Positions 43,185 through 55,201 of a stretch of DNA of 64,000 nucleotides are shown piece by piece. The position numbers and the translations under genes are program-made. The notes under the pieces were generated by a model. It was not told where the DNA came from, did not search any database, and saw only the letters and a program-made list of their open reading frames with translations. The DNA is from Beroe ovata. Taxonomy: Eukaryota > Ctenophora > Nuda > Beroida > Beroidae. The stretch covers positions 22,847 to 86,846 of the forward strand of contig CAMPET010000085.1 of the NCBI GenBank assembly GCA_946803715.1. Direction: 5' to 3'. Numbering within the stretch: position 1 is the stretch's first letter; each line of letters begins with the position of its first letter.

Positions 43185-46100
43185 ATGTCATCCAACAGGG
43201 GTATATCTTATGCTGGTAAAAGCAATGCTGGCGCCCCTAAGAGCAAGCTTGCTGAGTCTTGGCAAAAGAAATCTTCTGGAGTGACTACTGAAGGGTCATC
43301 AGCACCTCCTCGAAAGCCATGGGAAAAACCGGTATCTAAAGTTTCAAGTAGATTTGGACAAGATGCACCAGCAGAGAGCGCTGGAGTAGGGGCATCACGA
43401 TTTGTAAACCAACCAGGTTCCAAGTTTGGCCCTTCAAAGTTTGGTGCCTCGAAGTTCGGTGCTTCCAAAGTTGCACCCGAGGCCGACGTTGGTGCAAAGC
43501 CCGAAGCAGCGCAGCAGAAAACAACTCGTGTTCAGTCACCAGTTCCTACTTCAGAAGATCCGCCACCTTTTCAGAAGAGAGTCAAAACACAATCACCCAC
43601 GCCAATGGCTTCTCCCTTGAGGGTTGGTTCGCCTACTCAACGATCAATTCCAGTAAGAGTGGGATCACCGACTCAAAAGACTAATCCAGACTCACCAACT
43701 GCTAAAAAAGGTATCCCAGTTCGTGTTAACACAGGATCGAGCCCGAAATCAAGCCCTTCATCTGCTAAAAAAGATAGTCCCAAAGGAACTAGAAGAAGCC
43801 CACCTGGCAGTCCCAAGCAAGGCTCATCAAAAGTCTCTAAATTTTCTCGTCTAGGTGCTCTAAAAAGTAAGGGAGCATTGAAGTCAATAGTCAAAGATAG
43901 TGGTATGTTAAGGCAGCGAATTGAGCGAGTCAAAGAATTTGTTAATACTCACAACAAGATCTCAGAGATACAGAAAGAACTGCTGATTAATGCGATTAAT
44001 CATGAAAGTTACACTTGTAAAGACTTGAATCTAGTTATATTTGCTGGACCTGATCTTCAGGCAAGATTCATACTCCCAGGTAAAGATCCGAACAACCCTA
44101 AAGTTCTACATTCTTCTACAAAGCAGTTTATAAATCTCGCCATATCCAAACTCAAGTTTCCATCCCACATTAAAACCAGGCTCCTCCAAGCAATACAGAA
44201 TGATCAATGTGAAATTGGACTCAGTAAAGTCACAATTTTGATGAAATCCGGCAACACAACTCAAAATATCACTCTCAATCTCCCTGGAGTGCTTTACCCA
44301 CAGATCATACAGAGGGAATCGAACATTGCTACTGCAAAATTGGTCGAGATAGTTGACAAATTTACTGCAGATAAGAACATGAATGCCACTGAACGTAACT
44401 CGGTTTTGTCATCAATCTACAATAACAATTATGTTCTGGAAGGTAATAACCTCTCTGTTCTACTCAAAGATGGAGAACAGAGGCAATCTCTTGATCTGGA
44501 AGTTGATTCAACTCTACTGGAAAGCAAGAGTGGCAACAAGGTCTATTTACCCTACTTTTATATCTCCAAGGATGTTCCAGATGAGGAAGTTGCTGAAAAA
44601 CTCATTGACATTATTAACTCATCAACCATCAATCCCGAGAGTAGAGATATTGCAATACGAGCAGTCAAACATGGCAGATACAGACGGGATGGAAACAAAA
44701 TCTTGATTGAAGGTTTTAAGCGAGATAGTTTAACTTCTTCTGACGATTGCGCCTCATCACCCGAATTAGCTGTCAAGATACACACAAACAAAAAGTTGGC
44801 TGAAAAGCCATTCGAAGCTAGCATATCGGCAAAGACTTTGGACACCCAAGAGACTGCAAAACCTGAAGTTGATGAGTATGTTGTGGGACCATTAACTGCT
44901 GAAATGATCCAGCTGAAACATAAGATGATTAAAGTTATTACAATGCTAAGTATAGATGACAAGCAGAAGGTTGAGCTAATCCGGAAACTTATTGATGATA
45001 AATTCAAAGTAACGGGAAACGAGATAACTGTTCAGTCACTTTCTTCCCAGATAGTAACTTTGACTTTCTTGACTAAGAAGCAAGACATTACTGATGTCAG
45101 AATCGAATTTGGGGATTCTGCTGCTTCAACAGCTGGTTTCATCCCAATTAGACTTGCTCTATTGGGGACTGATGCGATCAACGAGTCCAAGTTTACATCT
45201 GAAAAGAAGAAGTTGTTGACTGAGAAGTTTTATTCGGGAGACTTTCACCAAGATCAAGATTCAGCAAGGGTGGAAATAACCTACAATCGCATTCCAATTA
45301 AGTTCACATTTGGTATTCCAGCACATGTTTCAAACGAAGTGGTAATACCTGAAGATGAGCTGAAAAAGAAAGTGATAACCGAATTTTCAGAAAGTGATCT
45401 GACTAACGTGGAACAGGACGAAGTTGTGAAAGCTTTGATCCAAACCACTTATAAACTTGATGGCCCAGATGCTGTTTTTGATAATATTGGTGAATCAAAA
45501 AAAGTTTACAAAGTTAGAATACAATCTGGTGAAAGCGAAATTGCCACTCCTGTTCCATTATCACCTGAGTCGAGGGATTCGGAGCTTGATTTGCTGAAGA
45601 AAACTCTAGACCCAAAAATCAAGCTTAAAATCATCGAGGTAATCAAAAATAGTGATTTTGATGAAGAAACAAAGCAGCTCTTTTTGAACAGGCTGAATGA
45701 TCTTGCTTACTTCTTTGGGGAGACAATTATACTCGATGCTTTGAAAAAGGATGGTACACCAGTGAAACTGAAGATAAATTATCAATCTGTTCAAGATGTT
45801 CCTCAGACTTCTACGATACCAACAACGGAAGATTTCAAAGTCTCAATTGAAACATCTACTTTGACTCCTGATGGTCAGCAGAAGAAGGCTATTGATCCTG
45901 TGTTGAGATTGAAGCTTCTTGATATCATAAACGGGAGTGATCTTGATGACCAAACAAAGATGATGCTTCGTTCACAGTTGGAGTTGTTACCTTATTACAC
46001 AGGAGATACAATAACACTAGATATTGTGAAGAAAGATGGGGCACCATTGACATTCAAAATTAAGTGTAATTTCACTCAAGAAGATCAAAAAAGTGGTGAA

Positions 46101-49100
46101 TCACAGTTGTTAGAAGTGAAGCCAAAGAATCGTTCCACCATAGACCCTGTTCTGAAGTTGAAAGTTATAGATATGATCAACAAAAGTGATTTTGACAGTG
46201 AAACTAAAAAAATGCTACTGGAGAGGCTGGATGAATTAGCATATTACACCGGAGAAACTATCGTTCTGGATATCCAAAAAAAAGACGGCACCCCAATGAC
46301 GATCAATTTCAACATCAGAATGATTGAAGATGCCAAATCTGAGGACCAGCCTGAAAAAGATATTCCAATGGAAGTGGAAGAAGCTTTTGACATGATTGAA
46401 GATACACCAGCTGTAGCCAAGTCGCAGGAAAGTAGCCAGCCATTGACTGGTGGTGAGGGAAAGCCACCGAAAGCTGGAGGTGTTACAATAAGCCAACCAG
46501 GAGTTCCCACAAAAGAAGGAGAAAGTGGCAAGCCATCTGTAGATAGTGAAGGCAAGCCCTTGAAAGCTGGTGAAGGCGTGACTAAGACAAAACCGAGTGT
46601 TGAATCTGAAGATGTCCCTGCTGAAGATGTTCCTATGGAAGTGGAGGAACCTGTTGTCCCTGTTGTTGTGCAAGAACCTGTTGAAACAGTTGAAGCCCAA
46701 CTTGCTGCAGAACCACAACCTGAAAAGGAGAGTGGCAAGCCATCTGTTGACAGTGAGGGAAAGCCGCTGAAAGCTGGTAAAGGTGTTGCAAAAGGCAAAC
46801 CTGATGCTCCTACCGAGAAAGAGGAAAATGGCAAGCCATCTGTGGATGGGGAAGACACGCCCTTGAAAGCTGTTGTAGGTGCTACCAAGGGTAAACCTGG
46901 TGTTCCTGGTGATGAAAAGAAAAATGACAAGCCATCCGTTAACAGTGAGGGAAAGCCACTGAAAGCTGGTGGAGGGGTTACAAAAGACAAACCTGTAGTT
47001 CCCACAAAAGATGATGAAAGTGGCAAGCCATCTGTGGATAGTGAAGGCAAGCCCTTGAAAGCTGGTGAAGGCATGACTAAGACAAAACCGAGTGTTGAAT
47101 CTGAAGATGACCCTGCTGATGATGTTCCTATGGAAGTGGAGGAACCTGTTGTTCCTGTTGTTGTGGAAGAGCCTGTTGAAACAGTTGAAGCCCTGCCTGC
47201 TGTGGAACCACAACCTGAGAAGGAGAGTGGCAAGCCATCTGTTGACAGTGAGGGAAAGCCGCTGAAAGCTGGTAAAGGTGTTGCAAAAGGCAAACCTGAT
47301 GCTCCTACTGAGAAAGAGGAAAGTGGCAAGCCATCTGTGGATGGAGAAGACACGCCTTTGAAAGCTGTTGTAGGTGCTACAAAGGGTAAACCTGGGGTTC
47401 CTGCTGTTGAAAAGGAAAATGACAATCAATCCGTTAACAGTGAGGGAAAGCCACAGGAAGCTGGTGGAGGTGTTACAAAGGTAAAACCTGTAGTTCCCAC
47501 AAAAGATGATGAAAGTGGCAAGTCATCTGTGGATAGTGAAGGCAAGCCCTTGAAAACTGGTGATGGCGTGTCTAAGACAAAACCGAGTGTTGAATCTGAA
47601 GATGTCCCTGCTGAAGATGTTCCTATGGAAGTGGAGGAACCTGTTGTTCCAGTTGTTGTGCAAGAACCTGTTGAAACAGTTGAAGCCTTGCCAGCTGCTG
47701 AACCACAACCTGAAAAGGAGAGTGGCAAGCCATCTGTTGACAGTGAGGGAAAGCTGCTGAAAGCTGGTAAAGGTGTTGCAAAAGGCAAACCTGATGCTCC
47801 TACCGAGAAAGAGGAAAGTGGCAAGCCATCTGTGGATGGGGGAGACACGCCCTTGAAAGCTGGTGTAGGTAAACCTGGGGTTCCTGCTGTTGAAAAGGAA
47901 AATGACAAGCCATCTGTTAACAGTGAGGGAAAGCCACTGAAAGCCGGTGGAGGTGTAACAAAGGAGAAACCTCTGGTTCCCACAATAGATGATGAAAGTG
48001 GCAAGGTATCTGTGGATAGTGAAGGCAAGCCCTTGAAAGCTGGTGATGGAGTAACTAAGACAAAACCGAGTGTTGAATCTGAAGATGTCCCTGCTGAAAA
48101 TGTTCCTATGGAAGTGGAGGAACCTATAGCGCCAGTTGTTGTGGAAGAGCCTGTTGAAACAGTTGAAGCCCTGCCTGCTGTGGAACCACAACCTGAAAAG
48201 GAGAGTGACAAGCCATCTGTTGACAGTGAGGGAAAGCCACTGAAAGCTGGTAAAGGTGTTACAAAAGGCAAACATAATGCTCCTTCCGAGAAAGAGGAAA
48301 ATGGCAAGCCATCTGTGGATGGGGAAGACACGCCTTTGAAAGCTGATGTAGGTGCTACAAAGGGTAAACCTGGTGTTCCTGGTGATGAAAAGGAAAATGA
48401 CAAGCCATCCGTTAACAGTGAGGGAAAGCCACTGAAAGCTGGTGGAGGTGTTACAAAGAACAAACCTGTAGTTCCCACAAAAGATGATGAAAGTGGCAAG
48501 CCATCTGTGGATAGTGAAGGCAAGCCCTTGAAAGCTGGTGATGGCGTGACTAAGACAAAACCGAGTGTTGAATCTGAAGATGTCCCTGCTGAAGATGTTC
48601 CTATGGAAGTGGAGGAACCTGTTGTTCCAGTTGTTGTGCAAGAACCTGTTGAAACAGTTGAATCCTTGCCAATTGCAGAACAACTACATGAAAAGGAGAG
48701 TGGCAAGCCATCTGTTAATAGTGAAGGAAAGCCACTGAAAGCGGGTGAAGGTGTTACTAAAGGAAAACCTCATATTCCTACCGAGAAAAAAGAAAATGGC
48801 AAGCCATCTGTGGATAGTGAAGGTAAGCCATTAAAAGCTGGAGAGGGTGCTACAAAGGGAAAACCTGAAATTACTGCTAATGAAATGGAAAGTAGTAAGC
48901 CATCTGTTGATAGTGAGGGGAAGCCTCTGATGGCTGGTGAAGGTGTGACAAAGAAAAAACCTGGCGTCGAATCTGCCGAGGATGTTCCAATGGAAGTGGG
49001 GGAACCTGTAGTTCCAGATGTCGTGGAAGAACCTGTTGAAGCAGTTGTAGCTTTGCCAGTTGCTAAGCCTCAGACTAGCCCAGAAGTACCTGGAAAAGCT

Positions 49101-52100
49101 CAAGCTGAGAGTGACAATCAGTGTGTTGATAATGAAATAAAGCCAAGAGCAGAAACTGGACTTGTTCAGTCAATTCATCTTGATGATGTCCATGCTGTGG
49201 AATTTATGAAGACTGACGATGAAAAGAATCATCCCGCATCTACTCCTCTCACCCAGGATATTAAGCTCCAACTTTCTGCTTCAATTAATTCCAGTGAACT
49301 TGACAAGGAAACTAAAGATATCTTATTGAGTGAATTGAACAATATTCCATCTCTTGAAGGTGATTCTGTCGTGCTAAAAGGAATGAAAAAGGATGGGACT
49401 CCGATCGAGCTTGCTATCAACATCAGTCATATCAAACATGTAGATAAAGAACAGCCAGAGAAAACTCCCTCAAATGTTTCTGCAGTGAAAAAAGCTGATG
49501 AAAACGCAGCGATAGCGAAAATTGAGGATTTAACTGCCACATCACCGACGAAAATCCCTGTAGATGACAAAATAAGAATGCAGTTGGTCACATCAATAAC
49601 TTCTAGTACTCTTGATGCGGAAACAAAGCAGCTACTCTTAGATGCAGTTAGGAATCTCGAAACTTTAGAAGGAGAATCTGTTATTCTTAAGATAAATAAG
49701 AGTGATGGCACTCCCGCTGAGCTGACTATCAACCTTAGCCATATTTCGGAAACAGCTGATACTGGTCCTCTAAAGCGAACAAAAGACTACAATATAATTG
49801 AGTGTGAGACTGTTCCAGATACCCAAAATTACAATATAGTCGAACAAGATGGGAGTCCTATGAATGATGAGATAAAATGGAAATTGATCGAATCAATTAA
49901 GTCTAGCGATTTGGATGATGAGGCTAGATTTTTGTTGCTCGAAAAGGTTGATCAATTGAATAAATTGGATGGCGATTCTCTAAAACTTGAAGCGACCAAA
50001 AAGGATGGAACCCCAATTTTGTTGAATATAAATATTCAGGAAATCATGAGCCCTGTAAATATCACGATGAGGCATCCTATCCACATCGATTTTGAATACA
50101 AATGTGGAAAGGGTGCATTTGACATAATGAATCTTAAACTGCCTCTCATAAACGAAAAGAGGCAACAATTGAAAAATATCATCGCAGCTAGTAACCTGGA
50201 TGAGGAAATAAAGGTTATTCTTCTCGATAATGTTGACTCATGCTCTATTTTAGGTGATAACCAAATCATGATGACAGCTGAAAAGAAAGATGGAACTCCA
50301 ATTGAGCTGGTAATTACAGTTGTGGAATCAGAGGAAGAGCCGTCCGTCATCAATGTAACAATGGATATTGAAGTGTCAGTTTCTCCAGAGAAGCCGCTGA
50401 TAGAACAGATAAAGGATCAGATATCGAAATGTATTTCATCCAGCAGATTGGATGATGACTTGAAAAATCTCATATTGCCAAAGGTGTCAGAGCTTAGCCA
50501 AGATAAAGAAGGTCAGGTACAGATTCAAGTCACGAGAGGGAATGGATCTATTGTAAATTGCATCATCAATATCAAGGTATCTGGGCTAGTTCAATCGAAC
50601 CCTAGTGTTATGGTTGATGATGCATCCGTCCATTTTGTTGATATCAGCATCCTACTCAAAAAAGTTATGCTGAAATCTCAACATGATGTGAATGATCAAT
50701 TAATTCCAGTTGCCGAAGAAATACAAGCAGAGCTCTTGCAATCTTTGAAATCCTATTCCCTTGACAGTGAAGCTCTCTTTATTTTGGAAAATGAGATAAA
50801 GAAACTGAAGACACTGAATTGTAGGGGAACTAAATTGACAGCAACAAAGAAAGATGGAACGCCTGTTACCTTGAAAATCACAATTGATGAAATTGTTTAC
50901 CCACCAGGGAGTGGCACTGAAAATGAGGATACTGAAAAAGATGTTCTCAAAATTGGTGATGTAAGCTTGCTTGTGTCCTCTAACGTTGAGGACAGCCCCA
51001 TACTCACACCCGAATCCGGTATTATAACTGAGCTTACTCCGGAAATCAAGTCCCAGATTATTGATGCTCTGAAATGTGGAAAGATGAATGAGGATTTGAT
51101 TGATCTCTTTGCTGCTGAAGTTGAAAAGCTCAGCCACGTCCGGGGTGACCAAATTCATCTCAGCTCAAAAACGCATGATAATGTTCCTGTAGAACTCACT
51201 ATCAATATCAAAAATATCTTAGTCAATAATGCCAATGCACCAGACGACACAGGTCAATCTAAACCGACGGTTAAAACGAAGGATGCTATTCAACTGACAG
51301 AAGCTATTGAAGTTGTTACGAGCTCTTCTGGTGATGATATTCCTCTTGTTACTCCAATCACAGACAACATTAGGTGCCAAATTATAGGTTCGCTGCAAGC
51401 TGGAAATGTTGATTCAGAGATTATTTCCCTTATCAAGAGTGAACTTAAAAACATCAATGAGATACCTTCACAATCAATTACAATTTATGTAAGGAAAGAA
51501 GATGGTACTCCCGTTGAACTTAAAATTAATCTTACTCACGTCAAGAACTTTTTTCGTGCGATTCCTCCTTTTGGAGGTATTGACAATATTGACCCTACAA
51601 CTGATACAGATGAGTCGCTAGACAAATCTGGTCCTAAATTGCCAGATACCATACCTATATCTGAGCCTCAAAGTTCTTTAGCTGACACTCCAGCAACTTC
51701 TGTCAGTCCATCAGAAAGTTGCCCTGATAGAAGCAAAGCTGGCATCCGAGTAACAGATGAGATAAAAAGTCAGGTAATTGATTCTCTGAAATCTGCTAAT
51801 CTTAGTGACGATGTATTCGAGGCTTTGAAAGATCAGATCAATGAATTGGAGAATCTGGAAGATGACCATTTGACGTTACATGCTTGTGGCAAAGATGGAA
51901 CTCCAGTGAACCTAACTGTGAACATAAGTCACATCACAAAAAACATTGCCCCTACTAGCTGCGATGAAACAGATGATGGCTACGAGATTATTGAAATGCC
52001 TACTGGAGAGGCTGTTGCAAGTCCTGATACCACAGGTGAGTATGAAATGATACAAAGTACACCTGCACAGAATGATGATGGGTTTGAACTGCTGCCCCAA

Positions 52101-53694
52101 GTCGAGCCTGAGGACAAGCAAGGTCTTGAATCTGCACTCAATGACCAAAGTGATGATACATTCGAGATGGTCACAAAACCAGATTTGATTGAAGACGTTG
52201 ATAGTGAATCACCTGCTGAAGGAACTCCTGTAACTGATATTATGAAATCCCAGATTATTGAGTCACTGAAAAATGGCAATCTTGATGAGGAAACTGTTCA
52301 GTTACTCAAAAAAGAGCTGGACGAAGTAGAATCTATCAAAGGTGACACAATCAACTTAGCCACCACGAAGGCAGATGGAACGCCCATCAGCTTAACAATA
52401 AATGTAAAACACATTATCAAGAACGTGAGACCAGTTCCCATAGTACCTGATGAAGATCAACTGGAAATCAAACGTGACTCAGCAGAAGAGAAGCCATGTG
52501 AGTTATCTTTTAAGTCTTGTGATATTGATGATTCCTCTGATGAAGACATTGCTGCTGAGGAGGGTGTTCCAGAAATCAAGATGAAATCTCTTGCAACAGA
52601 TAAGTCGGTTCCTGAATTGCAGTTGGATTCTTGTGATGTAGGAGATGAAGATGTTGACAGTGATATCGTTGTTGAGGAGGAAGAGCCTGCTAGTAGAACA
52701 GAAGTGGAATCTCAGCCTTCTGATAAACAAATCGTAGTGTCTGATGATGTTAAGGCAGAAATTCTGGAATCATTGAAATCTAGTGGTCTTGATGATGAAA
52801 CAATCGACTTATTAGCGGCTGAGCTGGAAACCGTTGATTCTGTTGAGGGTGACAGCATCAACTTGAGTACTGCTAAAAAAGATGGTACTCCAATCAACTT
52901 GACGATCAATATCAAGCACATTGTGAGGAGTATTACACCTGTTCCCGTAGATGAAGACGACATTTCACATGAGATGGAAGTAAGGGAAAAGATCCCCGAA
53001 GACTTGGTTGTAGAAAAGGACGTAAAAGAGGGAGTGGAAAGAGCTGCACCTGTCACTGTTGAACCCATTGGCATCAGTGACATTGATAAAGACATCAAGG
53101 GAGTATGGAAGGATGACCAAGAATATGTTCTTCTTGAAGGAGTTAAAAAGGATGTCCCTGTTTCTCATATGATAGATGATAATCTGATGGAGAAGATTAA
53201 AAATGCTATAAAGAACCTAGATGTACCAGTGACCGCCAAGGAAAATCTTATTTTTGAGTTAGAGGGTTCTAAGATGACTCCATATGGCAATGCTGGTCTT
53301 TTGAAAACAACTGATAGTCGTATAGAGCCATTAACTGCTCTTGTTAACCTCACAATAGAGCACTTGTTTGGGAAAGACGGCAATCTGTTCAAAATTGATA
53401 GGAACAGCAGTGAAGAACCGTCCTTAGTTGAAGCCGTGATAGATATATTGGACTACTGCAATGTTGGCGATGATGGTGAGTTGTTAATGAGCACATTCTC
53501 CTTCTTTCCTTGATTACCTATCTTTCATTGAAAGCACATTTTGGGTTCACATATCTATATTCTATAGATGCAGTAGGTATTGTGCCTACTTTTGTTACCA
53601 AAACTTACAGACCTACTCTAATAAGTAATTTATTGTGATAATAAGATGAATACGCCAATTTTACCTTGCAGGTTTGGTCGAAAAATATGTATAA
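43185..53694 (+). CDS. Giant repeat protein, about 3437 residues, unrecognised family
   Basis: One 10291-nt exon (43185-53475) ends in GATGATG|GTGAGT and splices to a 23-nt last exon (53672-53694) giving DDGLVEKYV and a stop; phase fits. Residues 1-230 are basic, Ser/Pro/Lys-rich, with SKFG tandem repeats near 76-95. About 240-560 hold degenerate copies of the repeat domain. Clear copies follow: near 569, 720, 805, 901 and 982, then 2022, 2124, 2226, 2322, 2405, 2509, 2617, 2725, 2856, 3016 and 3185, with a diverged one near 3329. Each has two helices (IxSLxSxxLDxET, LLxxELxxL), then GDxIxL and KKDGTPxxLxINI strands. Residues about 1110-1960 are a disordered tandem array. No signal peptide, membrane segment, SH3, Ig or kinase domain was recognised. 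Intracellular scaffold or elastic roles are guesses. Confidence 0.9.
46513..49060 (+). repeat. Coding tandem array, units of about 495 bp
   Basis: Within the giant exon, four full units of 160-166 residues start near 46729, 47224, 47719 and 48205, with partial units at each end. Each unit carries four PSV(D/N)SEGKPLKAG-type modules, TKGKPGVP, VESEDVPAEDVPMEVEEP and a VPVVV(E/Q)EPVETVEALP block. Units differ by few residues; the third lacks five residues. The near-identity at DNA level implies recent unequal crossing-over or gene conversion. Low-complexity codon use also keeps other frames open on the minus strand. Confidence 0.92.
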
Positions 53695-54599
53695 TAAGAT
53701 ATATGACCGAGCTTTGTCTTCTACAATACGAAGATTAGTATTTTCGTTAGTTAAAGCTGTAGACTGTTTGTGTGGAAGCCATGCGCTGATCAATGATCAC
53801 TGATCAAATATTAGGTAGTATATTGCCTTCCAGTAGGTAGGTATCAGTTAAACCATCTTACGACCCAGCTTCATACAAACATTGTACCTATTCGAAACAT
53901 TGGTTCGATAATGATATTGAAGTCGGAAGTGATATACTATTACAGCCTGACCCAGTGTATGAAATCCTAATGACTTAAGTCTAAATGATGCTCCTTGCTG
54001 TAAGTCTGCGAACAGGTGCAAGTCTATAATTCGTGGCGAAAGACCTGCCCAAGTTATCCATCAGGGCACATTTCTGGGTAGGTATATTGCTATACAAATA
54101 TGAGTGCCTTCTATCGTACTTATAACAAAATGTCCACATGGTAAATGATGTCTTTCGGGACCACATCAGTGTAAAATGTAAATGACCCGCCTGATGAGAT
54201 TGAAAAATATACTTAGAGGTATAGTAGCGCTATCATCGTAGCGCTATCATCGTAGCGCTATCATGGCGCCATAGTGGCGCCGCGGTGGCGCCATAGTAGC
54301 GCTGCGGTGGCGTTCAAGTGGCACCCTAGTGGCAATCTAGTGGCGGTGTGGTGGCATTCTCGTGGCATTCTCGTGGCGTCGCTGTTCTGAAGAATGCCCG
54401 GAGTAAGAATAGGTACCTATGAAGTTATGGATATAATCATTTAGATATTGTTCATATCAGCAAAATGACCAAAATAATAGTGTTATATTTATTCAGCTGA
54501 TGTTTTGGTGAAATAACTATGTGACAGGGGTTTATATCATGTCTAATCAATTAACAAGGCCTCTCTGACCTTGACTCCAGTATTAGGTATAGTCGCTAA
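53695..54599. other. Convergent intergenic region
   Basis: Separates the giant gene from the minus-strand gene ending at 54600. It contains the GC-rich tandem repeat at 54221-54383. No exon was found. Confidence 0.45.
54221..54383. repeat. Degenerate GC-rich short tandem repeat
   Basis: Units of 9-16 bp: GTAGCGCTATCATC three times, then GGCGCCATAGT, GCGGTGGCGCC, AAGTGGCACC, TAGTGGCAATC, and TCGTGGCATTC twice. The shared core is GTGGCG/GTGGCA. Several units are self-palindromic (GGCGCC, AGCGCT). Confidence 0.8.
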
Positions 54600-55201
54600 T
54601 TACTTTGTTGAAAGAAGCGAAAATTCTCCCGGTTCCAAATAGGTTCCCGCCAGTTTGCATTTTGATTTCCGAATATAATAGAGCACTGTCAGATGGTAGC
54701 CGAAGCTGTTATAATGCTGTAATGAGTAGTTAGGTAAAGAAAGGAAATGAACAATGTGACTGTTAATAACGGAGATGTCTAAATGCGATTTGATAATTGT
54801 CTCCATCGAGTGTCAGATTGTCGAGAAGTGTTTTATACACCAGTTAGACTAGATCATGGAGGGTTCGTGACAACGGCTTCTCTTTCTCTCCTCTCATCGG
54901 CTTTACTAAACCACCGCATAATAATATTCATCCTGACAGTTGACATTTTGCTCTACACGGTTTGTCAGCGTTGGGTTAGCTGTAGGTGCCTGTTGTTTTG
55001 CCGATATCCGTTGTAGTTTCACATAGAGTTGATACCTGAGTTGTTAGGTACATTTAAATGGAAGATAGCTGTTTTGCACCATCTTTTAATGGCATGACAC
55101 AATGTTTTGTAATAAATATTTGATCTATCCTCTGGGCTCTGTGGAAGTCCTTCCAGTTGATACTCAAGTAGAGGCACTTCCTCTGGTTGCTCAATATCCA
55201 T
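54600..55201 (-). CDS. Complete two-exon gene, 114-residue unrecognised protein
   Basis: Exon 1 is 55036-55201 (ATG at 55201, donor GTATCA), exon 2 is 54600-54778 (acceptor TTTAG, TAA at 54600-54602). Lengths 166 and 179 sum to 345, in frame. The protein starts MDIEQPEEVPLLEYQLEGLP, has a polar N-terminal half with CHAIKRWCKTAIF, and a C-terminal half with YHLTVLYYIRKSKCKLAGTY and LEPGEFSLLSTK. No signal peptide and no certain membrane segment. It resembles a small conserved cytosolic protein, but I cannot name a family. It converges on the giant gene. Confidence 0.62.

Noticed and set aside
46236-48706. Four long open frames (386-426 codons) on the minus strand opposite the giant gene's repeat array
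   Set aside because: They follow the 495-bp coding repeat exactly and arise because the repeated plus-strand codons lack certain trinucleotides; no splice or start context of their own.
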